Positions 37,601 to 44,121 of a stretch of DNA of 64,000 nucleotides are shown here, piece after piece. The translations under genes and the position numbers were made by a program. Under the pieces are notes generated by a model. It did no database searches, was not told where the DNA came from, and saw only the letters and a list, made by a program, of their open reading frames with translations. The stretch lies in contig VSDK01024180.1 of NCBI GenBank assembly GCA_009767595.1, forward strand, positions 153,678 through 217,677. The letters run 5' to 3'. The stretch comes from Symbiodinium kawagutii. Lineage: Eukaryota > Sar > Dinophyceae > Suessiales > Symbiodiniaceae. Numbering within the stretch: the first letter of the stretch is position 1; each line of letters opens with the position of its first letter.

Positions 37601-40600
37601 TGTTAATGTTACGGTCAAAGAGTTATTTTGGGGATGTGAAGTTTGGACGCCCTACAATACATGCAAATTTTGTGTGACTCCATCTTATCACATTCGATAT
37701 CATCTTATATGATTTAGAGTATCTATAAATAGTAGATCGTATTTAAATCATATATTTATGTCCCCATAGTTCATCTAGAATTCCCTTGTAAGTGCGCTTT
37801 ATTCAATCCATGTAACGGATTATGGGGGTAATTCTCTCAACTTGCCTTGCAAGAAGCACACTCCCATTCACACACATGGAGCTATTACTGCTGCGCAGGT
37901 AGCTGACAACATCGACTTGTCATTTTTTCTTTGCACGTGATATTCGTCCAGGGATCATACTCGATAAGATGCAATAATATCAAATAGCAATTCATGGCAA
38001 ATAAGCATCATTAAAAACCATATATTTCTACTACTGACCGCCATTGGCTCAAGCTCATTTCTGTTTGTGTGCTGCATCCTGGTCATGATGTCCACTGCCA
38101 GCGGCTATGTGGAGGCACTGGGAAGTGGCTCTGAGCTCATTGATCTTCATGTGCAATGCCTGAGTGGTGAAGGATGCACCTTGACGCAGCTCAGCGGCTG
38201 CTCTTTGGGCCGTGTAGTGCACCAGATGGCCTGCGAACAACTTCCACCAAAGAAGGGCTCCCGGCTCACCTTGTTTCATAATCAATCGCCGCTGCAGCTG
38301 CACCAAACCCTGCAAGAGCAGGGCATTGTGGGCGCGGTTGCCACAATCAGTTGCGTTGTTGTTCAGGCTGATCTGTTTGCTGCATGGCGTTGCTTGCGAG
38401 GACTCCCGGTGGATCAAGAGCTCGCGTTGGAAGGAGTGACCGGCATTACTGCTACATGGTTTCAGGGGCAAGATCCCTTGGAAGAAATTATTGAACAACT
38501 GACCTTACCCAGCAGCCTTGAGAAACTGCAGTTTGGGCATTGGTTCAACCAGAGTCTGGACGGAGTGACGTTGCCAAGCAGCCTTCGGAGCCTGACATTT
38601 GGCGAGGAATTCAACGAGAGTTTGGACAGAGTGACATTGCCAAGCAGCCTTCAGAGCCTGACATTTGGCAAAAGGTTCAACCAGAGTTTGGATCGAGTGA
38701 GCTTCCCAAGCACCCTTCAAAGTCTTTCACTTGGCTATGATTTCAACCAGAGTTTGGACCGAATTTCCTGGCCCAGTTGTTTGCGAAAATTGTCTCTGAG
38801 CGATATGTTCAACCAAAGTGTGGACGGAGTGACCTTTCCAAGCAGTCTTCAGAGTCTTTCGCTGGGCCGTTATTTCAACCAGAGTTTGGACGGAGTTACT
38901 TTTCCAAGCAGCCTTGAGAGCCTGACATGTGGTCACGACTTCAAACACAGTTTGGAGCGAATTACCTGGCCCAGCTGTCTGCAAAGCCTGTCTTTGGGCG
39001 ATGCGTTCAACCAGAGTTTGGACCGAGTGACTTTCCCAAGCAGTCTTCAAAGCCTGTCATTTGGCAATTGGTTCATGCACAGTTTGGACCGAGTGTCCTT
39101 CCCGAACAGCATTCAGAGTCTGAAATTCGACGGAATGTTCAACCAGAGTTTGGACGGAGCCACCTTCCCAAGTAGCCTTCAGAGCCTGACACTTGGCTAT
39201 TATTTTAATCAGAGTTTGGACCGAGTGACCTTTCCAAGCCACCTTCAGAGTTTGACGCTTGGCGGAGAGTTCAACAGGAGTTTAGACCGAGTGACCTTCC
39301 CAAGCAGCCTTCGCAGTCTGTCGTTTGGCGGTCACTTCAATCAAAGCTTGGACAGAGTGATCTTCCCAAGTAGCCTTCAGATTTTGACACTTGGCTCTGC
39401 ATTTGACCAAAGCTTGGCTTCAGTGACGTTCCCAAGCAACCTTCAGAGTCTATCACTTGGCGGAGGGTCCAACCAGGGTTTTGACCAAGTGACCTTCCCA
39501 AGCAACCTTCAGAGCCTGACATTTGGCTTTGGATTGACCCTGCGGTTGCTGGGAGTGACGTTCCCATGCAGCCTTCAGAGCCTGACATTGAGCTCTACCT
39601 TCTCTTTTAGTTTGGACGGAGTGACCTTCCCAGGCAGCCTTCAGAACCTGAAGCTTGGCGGCGGGTTCAACGAGAGTCTGGACAGGGTGATCTTTCCAAA
39701 CAGCCTTCAGAGCCTGACACTTGGCCCTTGGTTCAACCAGAGTTTGGAGGGAGCGACCTTCCCAAGCAGCCTTGAGAGCCTGATACTTGGTCGAGATTTC
39801 AATCAGAGTTTGGAGCGAATCACCTGGCCCAGCGGTTTGCAAACCCTATTTTTAAGTGATGGGTTCAACCAGAGTTTGGATGCGGTAACCTTTCCGAACA
39901 GCCTTCAGCGCATCACGTTTGGCTCCAGGTTCAACCAGAGTTTGGAGCGAGTTTCTTTTCCAGGCAGCCTTCGAAGCCTCGCGTTTGACGAAGATTTCAA
40001 GCAAAGTTGGGACCGAGTGAATCTGACAGGTCTTGAAAGTCTTTATTTGGAAGGTCTCAAAGTTGAACTTTGACTATGACCTGCCGTGTGCGGCCGCCCC
40101 GTCGCAAGATCACAATCAACAATCACAATCAATTGTACTGATTACATTGATTACATTTATTTGGTTGTTTGCCAAGTTGTTCCTAATAGTTTTTGCTGAC
40201 GATATCCAGTTTTTCTATTGTAAATATGTTGCCTGCATGTTGTGAAAAGCTATGTTCGGTTCTTGCTTACAGTAGCACATGGTTTAAGATACAATTCTGT
40301 ATGTGTGTTTGCTTTTACCATATCTGAATACACAGGCGGAAATCACAAGAGAAACCGCTTCAGGATTGATTGGCATTGCCCTAGCTGGACCCAATCGCAA
40401 ATAGTTGCAGTTGGTCCTGTCAAAAGGTTCTACTGCTGTGATGCTGTCGTGGAAGCGCTTCGGCAATTAGCAATTGAAACCCGAATGGTGGGGGAAACCA
40501 TGGTTGTTTCACCAGCCGCCATCCAGCCGCCCAATCATGTTTTGCCGATGTGTTTTTCCAATAATTGCTTCATACCTACCCCTTCGAAACGTCACAATTA

Positions 40601-43600
40601 ATGCTAGTTCCGGCGGAATTTCTTCAAGTGCGCTAATTGTGTTGCTCTTGGCATTTGTTCCGTTTTCCAGTTTTTTGCAGAAATATAAGATATCAGAAGT
40701 GTATTTTCCCGGGAAATGCGCATAAATTACTGGGATAAAAGCGGACATCCCCAGTTGTCAACTCACAAATGAGCGTTGTTCAGTTCAAGTGAGCGTAAAT
40801 GTTCAATCTGCGCGTGAATGCAACCAAAAAATGCTATGAGCAGAAAACAGTGCTTAGCCAAGGTCCAGATATTGGTCTGGGGTATCCAAAAGTGCTGGTA
40901 CCCCCTGAGCATCCCCATCGCTGGTCATTTGAGCGAAACAAACCAGCTGCAGGGGCACACCGGACCATGGAAAGTCACAGATTTTGTCCCAGCAACTGGT
41001 CAAGCTGAACAGTGCCCACCAACTGCGCTTCGCAGCTAGCCATGGCTTCACATACCTGCAGCTCAGCTGGTTTAGAGACGGGGACCCACTTTAAAGCAAG
41101 CATTACACTGTGATTCAGGGTGAGCGACAACACAATGATACCTGTATATGACATTTTTTGGTATGAGAACATGCTTATCTATCATGAAAAAGAATGAACC
41201 GTTATGAACCTGTAGTTGGTGGTACATTTCCGGAGGGCCAACCCGACACCTGCCAATTCTCCAAGCACTGTTTGGGATTAGCGTTGCCAGAATTGAACAT
41301 ACAACCATGCAGCAAAGCGAGCGATTTGCCCTGCCTATGTTGGTTTTTAATCACACTGTTCGCAAACGGACACAAATTATACAACAGCTTATCCCAGAAA
41401 CCTTCAGTAGTGCCAGTGGGTGAACCCCCCGAATAGCGACACTAGTAGTTCACATCCCAAGTGCTTTCCTGTTCAGTTCGGGATCGCCAGAGGTGGCCAA
41501 CAGCGACCAATTATATCACCATTGCTAAACGCAACCTCTATGAAGCACCACGAGTGGCTACCAATGATCATTGCAAGGTGGGCATGCCGGTTCGTGACCG
41601 TAGGTTACAACTACAGGCCAAGTAGGTATATGCCGCTATAGTTCAATTCCATCCTAGTCAACAAATCCCAACTATTATAGTCTCATGGCTTCCCAACTGG
41701 TGCTTGGTAGTTAAATTGCTTAGCAATTATGCTTTTCCAAGCATAATAATAGGGGCTTAAGTACTACTCAACTGAAATAGCTTTCCAAGCACAATAGTAT
41801 AGATTCCAAGATCCTGTGGCGAAGTGAGTCCAATAGTGACATGGCACGTCCCGGGCAAAACCGCTGGATGTCTTGGCAACAAAAATATTCATAATAAATA
41901 CCTAGTTTAGTAGTAATAACCCAGATGCTCCATGGAGCTGGCATATTTACCTACATTTGGGCTGTTTTATAGGTAAATGTAGCTAAATATACTATACATG
42001 GAGCACCTGGGTAATGGCTTAGCCATTATGCCAACCCACTTCCGCCCCTGGCCCTCCACCTCGGTGGTGCAGGAGTCGACGTTGGAGCCGGGCCAGTTCC
42101 ACAAACCCACCGGCCGTTTCGAAGCGGCCAAGCGCTTCAAGGGCGCGAGCACCTTGGCGTCGCACCATGGGATCACCATGGCTACCAAGGCCCAGCTGAC
42201 ACGAAAGGATACATGGAAACTGCCATGAATGATGAATGGTGCGAAAGTGGCCACTTTCCTGGATATTAACCATCAATAATGGCTAATGATGACCAACCAA
42301 ATCAAAGGGAAAACAATGGTTAATGATAGGGGAACCAGGGGTACAGGGTTTTGACCCACAGCCATATTCCTGGATATTGTTTGAAGTTGTTATCGACTAT
42401 CAGCTACGAACCATAGCTGTTATCACGCATCGCTACTAGCCAACCATGAACCGCTATTATCAGCCACTATCACCCATTACTGTGCAAATGTAACCATATC
42501 CGAAACCCATATGAGGATTCACGGCTAGCTGGTGTGGTTTGTTGCTGGGTCTGATGTGAGTCTTGATGGGAAAGATGAACGGATGGATTTTGATCATGGG
42601 CAGGTTTCGCTGACATTTTGGGAGCGGTGTGGATGCCACAGAAGCCCTGGCACAACCAGTCCCAGGTCACATTCATGCAGGTCACATGAGTCACGTGAAA
42701 CGTCCTGGCCCTGCCCAGGGAAGAACTGGGTCTTCAAGTTAGGCGACCTGGGCTTAGGGTACTACGAGGCGCGCCTGGAAATGATGAAATGGTTTGGCTG
42801 GGCGGCTTGTTATGCACAAATCCGAATGGATCAACTGGTTGGCTTGGGTGGTTTGGGTTGTCTTTGGTTGGTTGGCTGCTTGGTTTGGTGGGTTGATTAG
42901 GTACTTGGTCAGGTTTCAAGCTGTTTCAAGCTGTGATGATTTTTGGAGACCAACGACTCGAATGGTGTGGGTTCCCATGCTGCTTCGCCCTTCACCAGCC
43001 ATCCTTCACCTCGAAACAAGTCACCACCCGGTTGACCGGTTGATGACATGGGGCGCAGTGCCGCATCCTGGCGCAGCTTCGTTTCACCCCCTGTGCCAGG
43101 AAGTGCCACCCCGGAAGAAGGTGGAGGAACCGTCAGCCGTGGAGAAAGATCCACGGAAGAGGAAGGCACCCAGAGCTGCCAGCAGCAGTGGACCGCAAGG
43201 CATGGGCAATCCAGGCACCTTGGCTCCACGTGGGGGTACGACTGGTGAGGGATGCAACCCAGCAGGTGCAAAAGATCTGTGCTTAAATACGCCACCTATT
43301 GATGTATGTTTCGATGATTCTTGGGCGTAAGCTGGTGCAAATAGTGATGATTACCAACTGTATGATACACAAGTGAACCCAAACATGAGTGATGAATAGT
43401 GGTGATTACTGTGTTTGTGGCTCTTTTGGTGGAGGGTCTCATGACTAGAGGTTTGAACTGAGCAAGTACTACTTGGTGGTAGGCAGTGCAGGATGCAGCT
43501 TAAGCATTGGCGGTTGATCCCCGTGGCACCAATTCCAGGCACAACGTACCATTAGTGGATTTCCACACAGAAGGAGGTGATCCGTAGAAATTTCAAGCCA

Positions 43601-43969
43601 CTTGTTTTATGTTCGCATTTGTGATCACCTTGACATTTCAAACAAAAAGCTTAACTCGTTGGTGTTAAACATTCACCAGCAACAAATAAAAGGTTGATTG
43701 ACTACTGCAACAGCTTTGAAAGGGGTGGTTCAACATGGTTTAACCACCAACCAGTTGGGCTGTTGATGGAAGCATTTTGCAGCCCAAAGTTTTGAGACCC
43801 CGCGTGGTCCTCAGCTTGACGGCTTGGGACCCTGAGGCAATGACGCGTACGACGAGCTGTTCCCGAACGCCATGATGGGTGGAGCCATGATGACCACCCA
43901 CAGCGATGACAGCGACGACGACGATGACAAGAAGATGCTGGGCGGAATGGAGGGCATCGGGTATGCCGA

Positions 43970-44017
<48 letters not shown>

Positions 44018-44078
44018 CTGATGCTGATGATGATGATGATGCTGATGCTGATGATGATGATGATGCTGATGCTGCTGC

Positions 44079-44121
<43 letters not shown>

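Noticed and set aside
38505..39842. Several minus-strand frames with repeated QTLVE and AKCQALKAA units
   Set aside because: They mirror the 66 bp period of the FNIP gene on the other strand.
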